This document shows, piece by piece, positions 42,378 to 50,973 of a stretch of 52,049 bases of DNA (the first letter of the stretch is position 1; each line of letters starts with the position of its first letter). The position numbers were made by a program, and so were the translations under genes. The stretch is from assembly GCA_028284885.1 (NCBI GenBank), contig JANQQW010000081.1, forward strand, positions 1-52,049. Direction: 5' to 3'. This DNA is from Planctomycetaceae bacterium. Lineage in GTDB: Bacteria; Planctomycetota; Planctomycetia; Planctomycetales; Planctomycetaceae. The notes below the pieces were generated by a model. That model saw only the letters and a list, made by a program, of their open reading frames with translations, was not told where the DNA came from and ran no database searches.

Positions 42378-42769
42378 CCTCCGACGAGCATCTGCAGTCG
42401 GAGGAACGACACCTGCGTGCCCGGCTCGATCTCGATCGTCTCGTCGAGCGACTCGACCTGTCGGTCGTCGACGAGGACCAGGATGCGGTTCCCCTCGAAG
42501 GCGGTCGTCGCCTTCTCGAACTGCTCCTGCCAGTCGATCTGGCGGGGCTTCTTCATCTGGAAGCCGTTCAACGTCTTCTCGGCGTCGGTCGGCTGGACGA
42601 GCCCCTTGAACACGCTCGCCGGGGCGGCGTTGTAGTCCTTCACCTCCTGGTAGACCCGGCTGCGGATCAACTCGCGGACGGTGATCCGCTCGGTGAGGAA
42701 CTCGAGCACGAGTTCGCCGGTCGTCTCGCCGGCGGTCGTCTCGTCGCGAACGGTGAGCGTGGTGGCCAC
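42374..42769 (-). CDS. Ubiquitin-like beta-grasp protein ending in Gly-Gly
   Basis: A 131-residue soluble protein. The N-terminal half gives two strands (TLTVRD, ELVLEFL) and a helix (TVRELIRSRVYQEVKDY, residues 30-46), the ThiS/ubiquitin order. An insert of about 45 residues follows, with a second helix (DWQEQFEKATTAFEG). Then NRILVLVDDRQVESLDETIEI and EPGTQVSFLRLQMLVGG (to residue 131) match the layout of the ubiquitin tail (strand, turn, strand, Gly-Gly). The stop codon comes right after the second Gly, so the tail needs no processing. No E1, E2, JAB or ThiF-like gene lies in the window. The gene overlaps the DUF4132 gene by 4 bp. Alternatives are a sulfur carrier or a non-conjugated beta-grasp protein. 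Fold assignment is by eye. Confidence 0.62.
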   Translation of the reverse strand: MATTLTVRDETTAGETTGELVLEFLTERITVRELIRSRVYQEVKDYNAAPASVFKGLVQPTDAEKTLNGFQMKKPRQIDWQEQFEKATTAFEGNRILVLVDDRQVESLDETIEIEPGTQVSFLRLQMLVGG

Positions 42770-42789
42770 GGATCCCTCCGGTGTCGTCG

Positions 42790-43749
42790 TCAGCGGATGC
42801 GTACGGGGAAGTAGACGTCGCGGGACGGGTCGATCGTGAAGGTCGTCGCGTCGGCCGCGCCCTGTCCGGCGATCTCGAAGGTGATCCGGACGTTCGGGTC
42901 CCGCGTGGTGAACAGGGCGACGCGACCGTTGCCGTCGACGTTGCCGGTGACGGTCCGGTCGGCGAGCGCGTGGCCGATCGTCGCCGTGAACCGTGCGCCC
43001 GCCGGGATCTCGCCGGCGGCGCGGGTCATCTCGACGGTGACCAACTCCTCGCCCGGCTGGCGAATGCGGCCCGTGGTCGCCTTGCGGTCCTCGTCGTCGA
43101 GTCCGTTGAACAGCTCGGCCTCCTCCAGCGGTGGGAACTCGCCGGGACGAACGTCCGGGAACTCGCGCTCGTTCGTCGGCCGTTCACGCGGAGACCGGAG
43201 CAGGCTCAACGCCCGCATCAGCCGCTGCGAGCGGTCGGAGTGTCGCGTGTACTTCGGCTTCTCGCGGCCCGGCTTGTACTTCCCCTTGGTAACGTCGCGA
43301 ATCACGACGGCTCCCTCGGGGTCACGCCGCTCGAACTCGCGGAGTGCGTCCTCGTCGAATCGGAACGTCGCGTAGTACTGTCCGAGAACCGGCTCGACCG
43401 GAATCCGCACGCCGCGACGGGTCCGGAACTCGCCCTCCACGTCCAGGGCGAACACCTTCGTCGAACCGAACCCACCCGCCGGGACGATCCAGCTGGCGTT
43501 GGGCTCGGCCTTCTGGTGAATCTCGCTCTTCAGCTTCGTGAGCCGGAACTCGACGTCCTGCAGCGACATGTTCACGAGGACGATCTCGTAGGTCTTCGTG
43601 AAGCCGAACTGGTAGGCCCCCCGTTCCTGAGCCCGGTACGGCCTCAACCCGCGGCCGTACTGAGCGGCGGCGGGTGCGGCGGCGAGGCCGAGCAGGAGGG
43701 CGGCGGTCGCCAGGCGGACGGTCGTGGTCGAACGAGACGGGTGGTGCAT
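42790..43749 (-). CDS. Secreted protein of unknown family
   Basis: The ATG at 43749 gives 319 residues with a signal peptide (MHHPSRSTTTVRLATAALLLGLAAAPAAAQ). The mature part begins with a beta-rich segment (TKTYEIVLVNMSLQDVEFRLTKLKSEI, residues about 50-76). It holds a charged low-complexity middle (REKPKYTRHSDRSQRLMRAL, then RSPRERPTNEREFPDVRPGEFPPLEEAEL) and ends with two beta-rich stretches (ATIGHALADRTVTGNVDGNGRVALF, VRITFEIAGQGAADATTFTI). I do not recognise the family. It lies 20 bp before the ubiquitin-like gene on the same strand, so one transcript is likely. Confidence 0.7.
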   Translation of the reverse strand: MHHPSRSTTTVRLATAALLLGLAAAPAAAQYGRGLRPYRAQERGAYQFGFTKTYEIVLVNMSLQDVEFRLTKLKSEIHQKAEPNASWIVPAGGFGSTKVFALDVEGEFRTRRGVRIPVEPVLGQYYATFRFDEDALREFERRDPEGAVVIRDVTKGKYKPGREKPKYTRHSDRSQRLMRALSLLRSPRERPTNEREFPDVRPGEFPPLEEAELFNGLDDEDRKATTGRIRQPGEELVTVEMTRAAGEIPAGARFTATIGHALADRTVTGNVDGNGRVALFTTRDPNVRITFEIAGQGAADATTFTIDPSRDVYFPVRIR

Positions 43750-43827
43750 GCGCGAGTTCCTTCGACTCTCGAGACGTCCGAGGATATCGCGCCGCCGAGC
43801 CCGTCGCCGCGCGAAAGCCGGCATTCC

Positions 43828-44325
43828 TCACGGGCTGATGCGAATTCGCGGGTCGTGGTCGACGTGTTTCCGACGACCGGACTCGAGTTCCACCTCGACC
43901 GTGTGCTCGTGCAGCTGGCGTTCCCGTTCCTGCAGGAAGAGGTGCGCCTCGAAGCGGTCGTACTGGTCGAAGGTGTCGAGTCGTTCGCGGCCGAGTTCGA
44001 CGAGTTGGTCGACGATGCCGTCCACGGTTCGCTCGTTCTCGTCGGCGTTCGGGTCGAACTCGACCTCCATGACGACCCTGAGCACGGCCGGCCCGCCGCG
44101 GTGCATCTTGTGCCGGCCCCCCTCGACGAGCGGCCGTGAGCCCTCGTACCTCTCGGCGATCGCCCGCTGGTAGGCGAGGAACGGCCCGCGGTGCAGCTTC
44201 CAGTAGACGAACAACGTCCCGGTCACGGCGACCGCGAACAGGGCGATGCCGAGGATCAGCCACTTGCCGGCGATCTCCCGTTCACCCGAGTGCGGTGCGC
44301 CGTTGGAACCGACGTGGTCGCTCAC
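43828..44325 (-). CDS. Single-pass membrane protein of unknown function
   Basis: The GTG at 44325, which overlaps the stop of the thioredoxin-fold gene by 4 bp, gives 165 residues. One membrane helix lies at about residues 22-41 (ILGIALFAVAVTGTLFVYW). The extracytoplasmic part is charged and partly helical (DENERTVDGIVDQLVELGRERLDTFDQYDRF, LQERERQLHEHTVEVELESGRRKHVDHDPRI). A short beta segment AVLRVVMEVEFDPN lies between them. I do not recognise the family. The tight coupling with the upstream gene suggests the two proteins work at the same membrane. Confidence 0.68.
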   Translation of the reverse strand: MSDHVGSNGAPHSGEREIAGKWLILGIALFAVAVTGTLFVYWKLHRGPFLAYQRAIAERYEGSRPLVEGGRHKMHRGGPAVLRVVMEVEFDPNADENERTVDGIVDQLVELGRERLDTFDQYDRFEAHLFLQERERQLHEHTVEVELESGRRKHVDHDPRIRISP

Positions 44326-44936
44326 GATGCTCGCTCCAGAATCTCGTCGAGCGCGGCGTCGAAGTCCGGTTCCGCGACGGGCCGGCCGTTCCGGGACTTC
44401 ACGAAACCGGCCCGGTCGACGAGCACGATGCCCGGCCGGACCCGGCTTCGCTGCTCGTCCCAGCGGCCCCACGCGCGAATCGTGTCGAGATCGACCTGCA
44501 TCTCGTCGTCGACGTCGGCGAGAACGGGGAACGGGTAGCCGCCCGCGCTGCGGACGGTCTGGCGGTTCTCGATCGGCGTCGCGTCCCCGATCGCGATCAC
44601 GACCCAACCGCGACGCTCGAGCTCGGCGTTCTCCGCCTTCAGCCGCTGCAGCAGCGGCGAGTCGTCGGCCCCGGTCTCCCCGTCGAAGAAGGCGACCACG
44701 ATCCGGTGCCGCGTCAGGTATCGAGACAGCTTCACCGGCCAGAACGCGTCGTCCCGCTCGACGAACCGAGGGGCCGGCATCAACGTGACGAGGTCCGCCG
44801 CACTCGCGTCGTCGTAGGTCCGCATCGACTTCCAGGCGCACAGCCCGACGAGGACCAGAGCGGCGGTCGGCAGCAGGAAGTGTCGAGGACGCAGAGTCAC
44901 GAACGGGATCCGAGAACGGGCGAGCACCTCGGACAT
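44322..44936 (-). CDS. Membrane-anchored thioredoxin-fold protein lacking catalytic cysteines
   Basis: A 204-residue protein with one N-terminal helix (LLPTAALVLVGLCAWK, about residues 21-36). After it comes a peroxiredoxin/thioredoxin-like order: RIVVAFFDGETGADDSPLLQRLKAENAELERRGWVVIAIGD, GYPFPVLADVDDEMQ, and RPGIVLVDRAGFVKSRNG. The only Cys is inside the membrane helix, and the usual C-x-x-C or peroxidatic Cys is replaced by acidic/Ser residues (GETGADDS). It therefore cannot do thiol redox chemistry in the usual way and may be a binding or scaffold protein. It sits 14 bp after the DUF1501 gene. Confidence 0.68.
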   Translation of the reverse strand: MSEVLARSRIPFVTLRPRHFLLPTAALVLVGLCAWKSMRTYDDASAADLVTLMPAPRFVERDDAFWPVKLSRYLTRHRIVVAFFDGETGADDSPLLQRLKAENAELERRGWVVIAIGDATPIENRQTVRSAGGYPFPVLADVDDEMQVDLDTIRAWGRWDEQRSRVRPGIVLVDRAGFVKSRNGRPVAEPDFDAALDEILERAS

Positions 44937-44950
44937 CGTAGGCGATCGGC

Positions 44951-46396
44951 TCAGGAACCCAACAGTTCGCGGATCGGTTCGTCGACGGTGATCATGCGGG
45001 CGAGGTCCGTTGGGATGCTGGGGTCGAGCCGGGCCTCGCCGGGGTCGAAGAGGGTCTGCATGACGGTCGCGGCCAGGTGTTCGGGGCGGTAGGGCGTTGA
45101 GGTCGCCTCGCCGCCGTTGCGGTCGGTCCGGCCGACGATCTGACCGGTCTGCAGTCCGCCGCCGGCGGCGAGCAGCGGCGTGAGCTGCCCCCAGTGACCC
45201 GTCCCGCCGTTGCGTCCCCCCTTCTTCGGCGACCGGCCCATCTCCCCCGTGACGAGGAGGACGACGTCGTCGGAGAGTCCGCGTTCATCGAGGTCTTCCA
45301 GGAAGGCGGCGACCGCGTGGTCGACCTGCGGCCCGAGCAGCGGCATGCCGACGGGGGTGGGCGGGTTGTTGCCGTCGCCGTGGAAGTCCCAGCAGCCGTC
45401 CACGACGGTGACGAAACCGCAGCCGCGCTCGCAGAGCCGCCGGGCGAGCAGCATCTGCTTGCCGAGCAGGTTGGTGACGCGGGACTGGTTGCGGAGCCGG
45501 TTGTAGTTGCGGCCCCCCAGATGCCAGTCCTCCATGCGGAACAGATGGCTCGTGTCGTACTTCGCGACCGTGCGGGGATCCTCGTCGGACAGGTCGAACG
45601 CTCCGGCGATCCCCTTCACGAGGACGTCGTACGCCTGCTGGCGGAGCGCTCCGAGTCCGTCGAGCGAGCCGGACGACTCGACTCGCCTCTGGACGCCATC
45701 CAGTTGGGACAGCAGCCGCCGTCGGTCGTCGAAACGGTCGCGGGGCAGCTGGAGCACGAGGTTGTCGGTGAGTTCGCCGCCACCGTCGAGCAGCAACCCC
45801 TCGTTCGCACCGCCGAGCTTGCCGGCCGTGACGTAGTTCTTCTTGATGTACTGGTAGCTGAAGGGCCCGGTCGGGGTGCCGAGCTTCAGGTCCGGCTGCA
45901 CGGCCTCTGGCAGGACGACGCTGTTCGTCGGCAGTGCCGTGACGGGGTGGTTGGCCCCGACGAGTCGCGAGACGTGCGCGCCGAGCGTTCCCTCGAGCTT
46001 GCTGTTCCCCGTCAGCACCGGCAACTGGTTGTGGCCACCGTCCCCCGAGCCGAACGACCGCACCACGGAGAGGCGGTCCGCCATGCCGGCGAGCTTGGGA
46101 AACGTCCCGCCGAACCGTTCGCCCGCGTGCCGGGTGGCGACGGAACCGGTGCAGCTGCGGATCCCGGACGGTGCGTCGGGCTTCGGGTCGAACGTCTCGA
46201 TCTGCGGGGGCCCGCCCTGCAGGAAGAGCAAGACGACCGACTTTCCCCGGTACGACTCGGCCGAGGCTGCGGCCTTCGTCGCGAGAAGGTGCGGCAGCGT
46301 CAGCCCACCGAGGCCGAGTGCTCCGACTCGCAGGAACTCACGGCGTGAGGGGCCGGCACAGGTCCGCAGGGACTCGCTCGATCGGATCGAGAACAT
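44951..46396 (-). CDS. DUF1501 family protein, Tat-exported, without PSCyt partner
   Basis: A 481-residue DUF1501 protein with a clear twin-arginine signal (PSRREFLRVGALGLGGLTLPHLLA, residues 16-39). Core motifs: VVLLFLQGGPPQIETFDPKP near residue 55, TGEMGRSPKKGG near 375, and TGHWGQLTPLLAAGGGL. The His of the usual GRDHN motif is replaced in this subgroup by GHWGQ. There is no DUF1549/DUF1553 gene beside it. Instead it sits between the toroid protein upstream and the thioredoxin-fold gene 14 bp downstream. It may belong to a different functional unit from the other two DUF1501 genes. Confidence 0.93.
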   Translation of the reverse strand: MFSIRSSESLRTCAGPSRREFLRVGALGLGGLTLPHLLATKAAASAESYRGKSVVLLFLQGGPPQIETFDPKPDAPSGIRSCTGSVATRHAGERFGGTFPKLAGMADRLSVVRSFGSGDGGHNQLPVLTGNSKLEGTLGAHVSRLVGANHPVTALPTNSVVLPEAVQPDLKLGTPTGPFSYQYIKKNYVTAGKLGGANEGLLLDGGGELTDNLVLQLPRDRFDDRRRLLSQLDGVQRRVESSGSLDGLGALRQQAYDVLVKGIAGAFDLSDEDPRTVAKYDTSHLFRMEDWHLGGRNYNRLRNQSRVTNLLGKQMLLARRLCERGCGFVTVVDGCWDFHGDGNNPPTPVGMPLLGPQVDHAVAAFLEDLDERGLSDDVVLLVTGEMGRSPKKGGRNGGTGHWGQLTPLLAAGGGLQTGQIVGRTDRNGGEATSTPYRPEHLAATVMQTLFDPGEARLDPSIPTDLARMITVDEPIRELLGS

Positions 46397-46514
46397 CGCC
46401 GCACTCCCACAGGATTCGGTCCTTCCACCGGTGGGTTGGCGAGCAGCAGGCCGAGGTTTCGGCCGAATCCGCGGGCCGCCGACGATTTTGCCGACAGAAC
46501 CATCCGACTGCGGG

Positions 46515-48158
46515 TCAGTCCTCTGGCGGGTAGACCGGCATGTGCCGGAACGGCGTCTCGAGGATCAGCAGGGCCATGCTGGTCGAGTACAGCCGGCCGA
46601 AGTAGTCGTCCATCACGTCGAACCGGGGGCCGGACGGCTCGGGGTGCCAGCTGCCGTTGGTGTCCTTTCCGCGGGACCGGGGTCCGCCGGCCTGGTTGTC
46701 GAGAACGAGGTTCTGCAGGTGGGCGTACCACTGCTCCGATTCCTCGCCGCCCATGTTGTGCAGGACCTGGGCCTCGAAGTACCAGCCGTAGAGATCCCGT
46801 TCCCCCGGCGCCCACTCGGGCTTCTCCTCGGCGGAGAGCAACCGTTCCACGCCGTTCCGCAGGGCCGGGTGGTCGCGTTCCCAACCGAGGTACTGCCGGG
46901 CGAGCAGCCCTTGGCCGGTGAGCGACGGCGACGGTACGTTCTCGGGGCGGTTCTTGTACGCGGCCCCGGCGTCGGCCATCACGCTGTCGATGAAACGGGA
47001 CGCTCTCCGGAACGCCTCGTCGTCCACCTCGACGCCGGCCGACCGGGCCGTGAACAACGCCATCAGCCCCCAGCCGGTCACCCACGTGTAGGCTTCGGCC
47101 TTCTCGTCGTTCAGCGGCATGTAGCCCCAGCCTCCCTTCGACGGGTGCTGCGAGTCGACGAGGAACTGCACCGCCTTCTCCGCCGGCTCACGGAGGCTCT
47201 CGTCGCCGGAGAGCGCGAGCGCCTCGCAAACGGCGATGGTCGCGACCGAGTGCGCGAAGAAGTGCGGATAACGACCGAGATCGCGGAACTCGAAGAAGTC
47301 GCCGTTCGACTTCTGTTGCCGCAGCAACCACTTGACGCCTCGGTCGACCGCCTCGCTGTACTGGCCGGCGTCCGGCGTGTTGCCCGCACCGAGGAACGCG
47401 AGCAGGGCGAGCCCCGTCGCCCCCGTGTGCGTCTCCCATGTCGGCCAGCCGCTCCCGCCCGGGAAGAACTCCTCGTCGGAGAACTCCCAGTGTCCGTCGG
47501 TGTGCTGCTGCCGGGTCAGCCAGGCGAGTCCGCGGCTGATCGCCGTCTTCTTGCGGTCGTTGCCGCCGGTCGCGTCGACGCGGAGCGCCCACTCACGACG
47601 GTCGGGCCCCAGCTTCAGTCCCCGCGGGGCCACGACGCTCGGCTCGCCTCCCTCACCCGGTTGGTCACTCGGGTTCGGCTCGTCGTCCCCCTCGCCCGGC
47701 TTGTTGCCCCCCGGGTTGTCGGTCGGGCGAAGAATGGGGATGTCGATCGGCGCTCGCTCGTTGCGGAGCGTTCGGAGATCCTCTTCGCTCAGCCACCCGA
47801 ACTCCATCGACTCGTCGCGCTCGATTGCCTGGTACGCGGTCACGGCGACGAAGAACATCGCCAGTGCGAACACGGCCCACACGACGACTGGCAGCAGGGC
47901 CTGTCCCAAGGCGATGGCAGCCGACGCGGGATCCCGTTGGAAGGAACTCCCCAGTTGCCGCCAGAAACCGACACGGACGAGATCGCCCGGGTGCGAGGTG
48001 ATCGGCGGGGGCGGGACGACTCCTGCCCGTGGGCCGGACGACCGACGACCGTTCCGCGGCTTGGTCGCTCGACCAGCCGCCCCGGACCGCTCACCCGCGG
48101 CGGACCGCGGCGCACGACGAGGGCGTGCCTGCTCGGATCGGTCTGCCCCGTCGGCCAT
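46515..48158 (-). CDS. Membrane-anchored terpenoid-cyclase-like (prenyltransferase/squalene oxidase repeat) protein
   Basis: A 547-residue protein. Residues 1-70 are cytoplasmic and rich in Arg, Ala, Pro and Ser. One membrane helix ([22 protein letters not shown]) lies at about 88-109. A low-complexity linker ([25 protein letters not shown]) follows. The rest is an alpha/alpha toroid with squalene-hopene-cyclase-type repeats: [35 protein letters not shown] and [20 protein letters not shown]. The DxDD catalytic motif of real cyclases was not found, so this is probably a non-enzymatic or differently acting toroid, as is common in planctomycetes. It lies 118 bp upstream of the orphan DUF1501 gene. 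Confidence 0.85.
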   Translation of the reverse strand: MADGADRSEQARPRRAPRSAAGERSGAAGRATKPRNGRRSSGPRAGVVPPPPITSHPGDLVRVGFWRQLGSSFQRDPASAAIALGQALLPVVVWAVFALAMFFVAVTAYQAIERDESMEFGWLSEEDLRTLRNERAPIDIPILRPTDNPGGNKPGEGDDEPNPSDQPGEGGEPSVVAPRGLKLGPDRREWALRVDATGGNDRKKTAISRGLAWLTRQQHTDGHWEFSDEEFFPGGSGWPTWETHTGATGLALLAFLGAGNTPDAGQYSEAVDRGVKWLLRQQKSNGDFFEFRDLGRYPHFFAHSVATIAVCEALALSGDESLREPAEKAVQFLVDSQHPSKGGWGYMPLNDEKAEAYTWVTGWGLMALFTARSAGVEVDDEAFRRASRFIDSVMADAGAAYKNRPENVPSPSLTGQGLLARQYLGWERDHPALRNGVERLLSAEEKPEWAPGERDLYGWYFEAQVLHNMGGEESEQWYAHLQNLVLDNQAGGPRSRGKDTNGSWHPEPSGPRFDVMDDYFGRLYSTSMALLILETPFRHMPVYPPED

Positions 48159-48293
48159 TCTCGGTCCTCGTCACCGGAGACTCCGTAGTGCGATGGTAAC
48201 CGATGCGAAACGACTGGGGAATCCGCGTCCTCACCTCGCGAACCACTTCGTCGCGACGCGCGTCCAACCCGATGCGAGCCCCGCAGCCAGCCC

Positions 48294-48323
48294 TTGCCGA
48301 CCTTCGGAGCCTTGTCCTAGACT
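48294..48323 (+). promoter_or_regulatory. Probable promoter of tRNA-Gln
   Basis: TTGCCG (48294-48299) and TAGACT (48318-48323) are 18 bp apart, a fair sigma-70 match. The tRNA begins 10 bp after the -10 box. No other function for this 174-bp gap is visible. Confidence 0.5.
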
Positions 48324-48332
48324 CCGCGTCAC

Positions 48333-48403
48333 AGCCCGGTGGTGTAACGGTAGCACTACGGATTTTGGTTCCGTCAGTTCAGGTTCGAATCCTGGCCGGG
48401 TTA
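48333..48403 (+). tRNA. tRNA-Gln(TTG)
   Basis: The 71-nt sequence folds with acceptor stem AGCCCGG/CCGGGTT (one G-T pair), discriminator A at 48403, and a D-arm with GGTGTAACGGTAGCAC. The anticodon stem is ACGGA/TCCGT with loop TTTTGGT (anticodon TTG), and the T-arm has GGTTCGAATCC. It decodes CAA. The CCA end is not encoded. Confidence 0.93.
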
Positions 48404-48510
48404 TCCTCTCTGTCCCGCTCGACCTGTCGACAGGGCTTTGCACGTCGATGCGGGGGCTGATAAGCTGCAACGTGGCCGTTGCGCTCCCTCCTTCTCGGGT
48501 CTCGCCTCTC

Positions 48511-49416
48511 ATGAAGAACCTCCGCCCCCGACGACGAGCCTTCACGCTGATCGAACTGCTCGTCGTGATGGCGATCATCGCCTTGTTGATCGCACTGCTG
48601 CTTCCCGCCATCCAGCGGGCCAGGGAGTCCGCCCGGCGGACGCAGTGCCTGAGCAACCTGCACAACCTGCAGGTCGCCATCCACAACTACATGAACGCCC
48701 ACAACGGGACCCTGCCGCCCGGACGGACGAGCCAGTCACCCTCCAACGACAACCCGAACCAGGGCGGCCCGGCGAACATCACCATCACGCCGGCCTTCCG
48801 CGTCGATCCCGCCTTCAAGGACGGGAACGGTGCCCCGGTCACGCTCGGCGGATGGAACTACAGCGGCGACTACAGCTGGTACTGGTACATCCTGAACGAG
48901 GTGGAGCAGGGGAACACGCTGTCGAACTCCCCGGCCCCCTTCACCACTCCGGTCGGCGTGTTCGTCTGCCCGAGTGCCGCTCTGCCCGCGTCGCGTCCGA
49001 ACGGGCGGGTCGGCGACCAGGACAACGGCGTCACCTACAACGGCTACGCGTTCTCGACCTACAAGGCGAACGCCGGCTGGTCGCCCCAGGACGGCTTGAT
49101 GTTCACCGACAGCGAGATCTCCGACCGCGACATCACGGACGGCCTCTCGAATACCATCCTCCTCGGCGACTCCGGACTCGGATTCTGGGGCGAGGGCGGG
49201 TCCTGCTGCACGGTCGTCGGAGTCAGCACGTTCAACCGGTTCCTCGTCACCGACTCCGGTACCCAGTTCTTCACGCTCGGCGGATGGCATGGCGACGTCA
49301 TCAACATCGCCCTAGCCGACGGCGGAACCCGGGGAATCAGCACCAACATCGACCGCACGATCCTCGAAGCGCTCTCCACACGGGGCGGCGGCGAGCCGAT
49401 CACGGACGAGTACTGA
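48511..49416 (+). CDS. DUF1559 prepilin-like protein with H-X9-DG ending
   Basis: From the ATG at 48511 the product is 301 residues. [32 protein letters not shown] is the type IV prepilin signal and helix, although the residue before Phe is Ala rather than the usual Gly. [23 protein letters not shown] is the standard DUF1559 start. [16 protein letters not shown] follows, and near the end [16 protein letters not shown] contains His-x9-Asp-Gly. This makes it one of the expanded planctomycete DUF1559 family, thought to be inner-membrane or cell-surface pseudopilins. It follows tRNA-Gln by 107 bp and converges on bioA with a 9-bp gap. Confidence 0.95.
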   Translation: MKNLRPRRRAFTLIELLVVMAIIALLIALLLPAIQRARESARRTQCLSNLHNLQVAIHNYMNAHNGTLPPGRTSQSPSNDNPNQGGPANITITPAFRVDPAFKDGNGAPVTLGGWNYSGDYSWYWYILNEVEQGNTLSNSPAPFTTPVGVFVCPSAALPASRPNGRVGDQDNGVTYNGYAFSTYKANAGWSPQDGLMFTDSEISDRDITDGLSNTILLGDSGLGFWGEGGSCCTVVGVSTFNRFLVTDSGTQFFTLGGWHGDVINIALADGGTRGISTNIDRTILEALSTRGGGEPITDEY

Positions 49417-49425
49417 TCCCGTCGG

Positions 49426-50820
49426 TCACGAAGACGCTGCAGCACGGCGGGTGACGACGTCGATCGACTCGACCGTCGCCTCGCACAGCCGCTCGACGAC
49501 GTCCGCGGGCATGCCGACCGCCGGCATCAGGACCACCACGTCCCCCAGCGGTCGGACGATGACACCTCGACGGCGGGCTTCGAGGACGACTTGGTGGCCC
49601 AGCCGGTGCGAGCGTTCAAACGGCACCAGTCCGTTTCGGTCGCGGACGAGTTCGACTCCCACCATCACGCCTCGCTGCCGCACCTCGGCGACGTGTGGAT
49701 GATCGACGAGCACGTCGAGACGTGCGGCCATCACGCCCGCGATCTCGACGACGTTGTCGAGAACCGCGTCCCGCTCGAACAGGTCGAGTGACGCGATCCC
49801 CGCCGCACACGCGAGAGCGTTGCCCGTGTAGGTGTGGCCGTGGAAGAACGTCCGCCCGCGCGACGGATCACCGAGGAAGGCGTTGAAGATCTCGTCCGTC
49901 GTCACGGTCGCGGCGAGCGGAAGGTAGCCCCCCGAGATCCCCTTCCCGAGACAGAGCACGTCCGGGCGAACGTCCTCCTGTTCGCAGGCGAACATCGTCC
50001 CCGTCTTGCCGAACCCGACGGCGACCTCGTCCGCGACGAGCGGGATTGCGAGTTCCGCCGTCACCTCGCGCACACGTTTCAGGTAGCCCTCCGGCTGCAC
50101 CAGGATGCCAGCAGCCCCTTGAACCAACGGTTCGATCACGAATCCGGCGAGTCGCTCCCCGTTCTCTCGAACGACCCGCTCCATCTCGTCCGCGCACCAG
50201 TCGAGATACGCACGCCGGTCGAGTCCGTCCGGCGTCCGTAGCGCAACCGGCGCCGGCACCTTGAGCGTGTCGAACAGCAGGCCGTCGAAGACACGGTGGA
50301 ACCCCTCCGTCCGCCCGACGCTGACGGAGCCGATCGTGTCGCCGTGGTACGCCTCGTCGAGGCTCACGAACAGTCGCCGCTGGCCGGGCGGGTCGGGGTT
50401 CGGCTTCTGGCAGTGGTACTGGACGACCATCTTGAGCGCGGCCTCCACGGCCGTCGCCCCCGCGTCCGAGTAGAAGACCCGCGTCAGCCCCGCCGGGAGC
50501 ACGTCGACGAGCCGCTTGGCGAAATCGGCCGAGGGGCCACTCGCCAGCCCCAGCAACGTGCTGTGTGCCACCCGGTCGAGTTGGTGGCGAACGGCCGCGT
50601 CGATCTCCGACACGCGGTGGCCGTGCACGTTGCACCACAACGAGGAAACCCCGTCGACGTACCGGCGGCCGTCCGTGTCGACCAGTTCGAAGCCCTCGGC
50701 GTCGACGACGACCGGCACCCGCTCCTCGCGGAAGGCCGACATCGGCGCGAACGGGTGCCAGACGTGGTCGTCGTCCCAGGCTCGCAGGTCGTCGTTGGTC
50801 GGTCGTCCGTCCGTCGTCAC
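49426..50820 (-). CDS. bioA: Adenosylmethionine-8-amino-7-oxononanoate aminotransferase (BioA)
   Basis: The GTG at 50820 gives 464 residues, a normal BioA length. In-frame sequence further upstream has no family match. [23 protein letters not shown] is the BioA opening. [43 protein letters not shown] and [18 protein letters not shown] follow, and the PLP lysine is in [14 protein letters not shown]. The enzyme makes 7,8-diaminopelargonate, using S-adenosylmethionine as amino donor, in biotin synthesis. The other bio genes are not in the window. It is divergent from the AddB-like gene across a 153-bp gap. Confidence 0.93.
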   Translation of the reverse strand: MTTDGRPTNDDLRAWDDDHVWHPFAPMSAFREERVPVVVDAEGFELVDTDGRRYVDGVSSLWCNVHGHRVSEIDAAVRHQLDRVAHSTLLGLASGPSADFAKRLVDVLPAGLTRVFYSDAGATAVEAALKMVVQYHCQKPNPDPPGQRRLFVSLDEAYHGDTIGSVSVGRTEGFHRVFDGLLFDTLKVPAPVALRTPDGLDRRAYLDWCADEMERVVRENGERLAGFVIEPLVQGAAGILVQPEGYLKRVREVTAELAIPLVADEVAVGFGKTGTMFACEQEDVRPDVLCLGKGISGGYLPLAATVTTDEIFNAFLGDPSRGRTFFHGHTYTGNALACAAGIASLDLFERDAVLDNVVEIAGVMAARLDVLVDHPHVAEVRQRGVMVGVELVRDRNGLVPFERSHRLGHQVVLEARRRGVIVRPLGDVVVLMPAVGMPADVVERLCEATVESIDVVTRRAAASS

Positions 50821-50973
50821 TCGCTCGTTCTCCGCCAACCCGTGCGGCGAGAGGTTAGCAGCCGGGGCCGCCCCCGGGCGAGCGACCGCCGTCGAGAGTG
50901 TCCGTTTGATCGGCGTGACAACGCTCACTATCCTCGCGATTGCCGAGGGATCGACGCCCCACCGGACATCGTC

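Noticed and set aside
42374..42769. The small beta-grasp gene as a ThiS or MoaD sulfur carrier
   Set aside because: It is twice the usual length, has a large insert, and no thiamine or molybdopterin gene is nearby. This alternative is not excluded, but it is less likely than a distinct family.
48423..48434. CCTGTCGACAGG palindrome after tRNA-Gln as a terminator
   Set aside because: A 12-bp palindrome with no loop cannot form a normal hairpin, and there is only a short T run after it.
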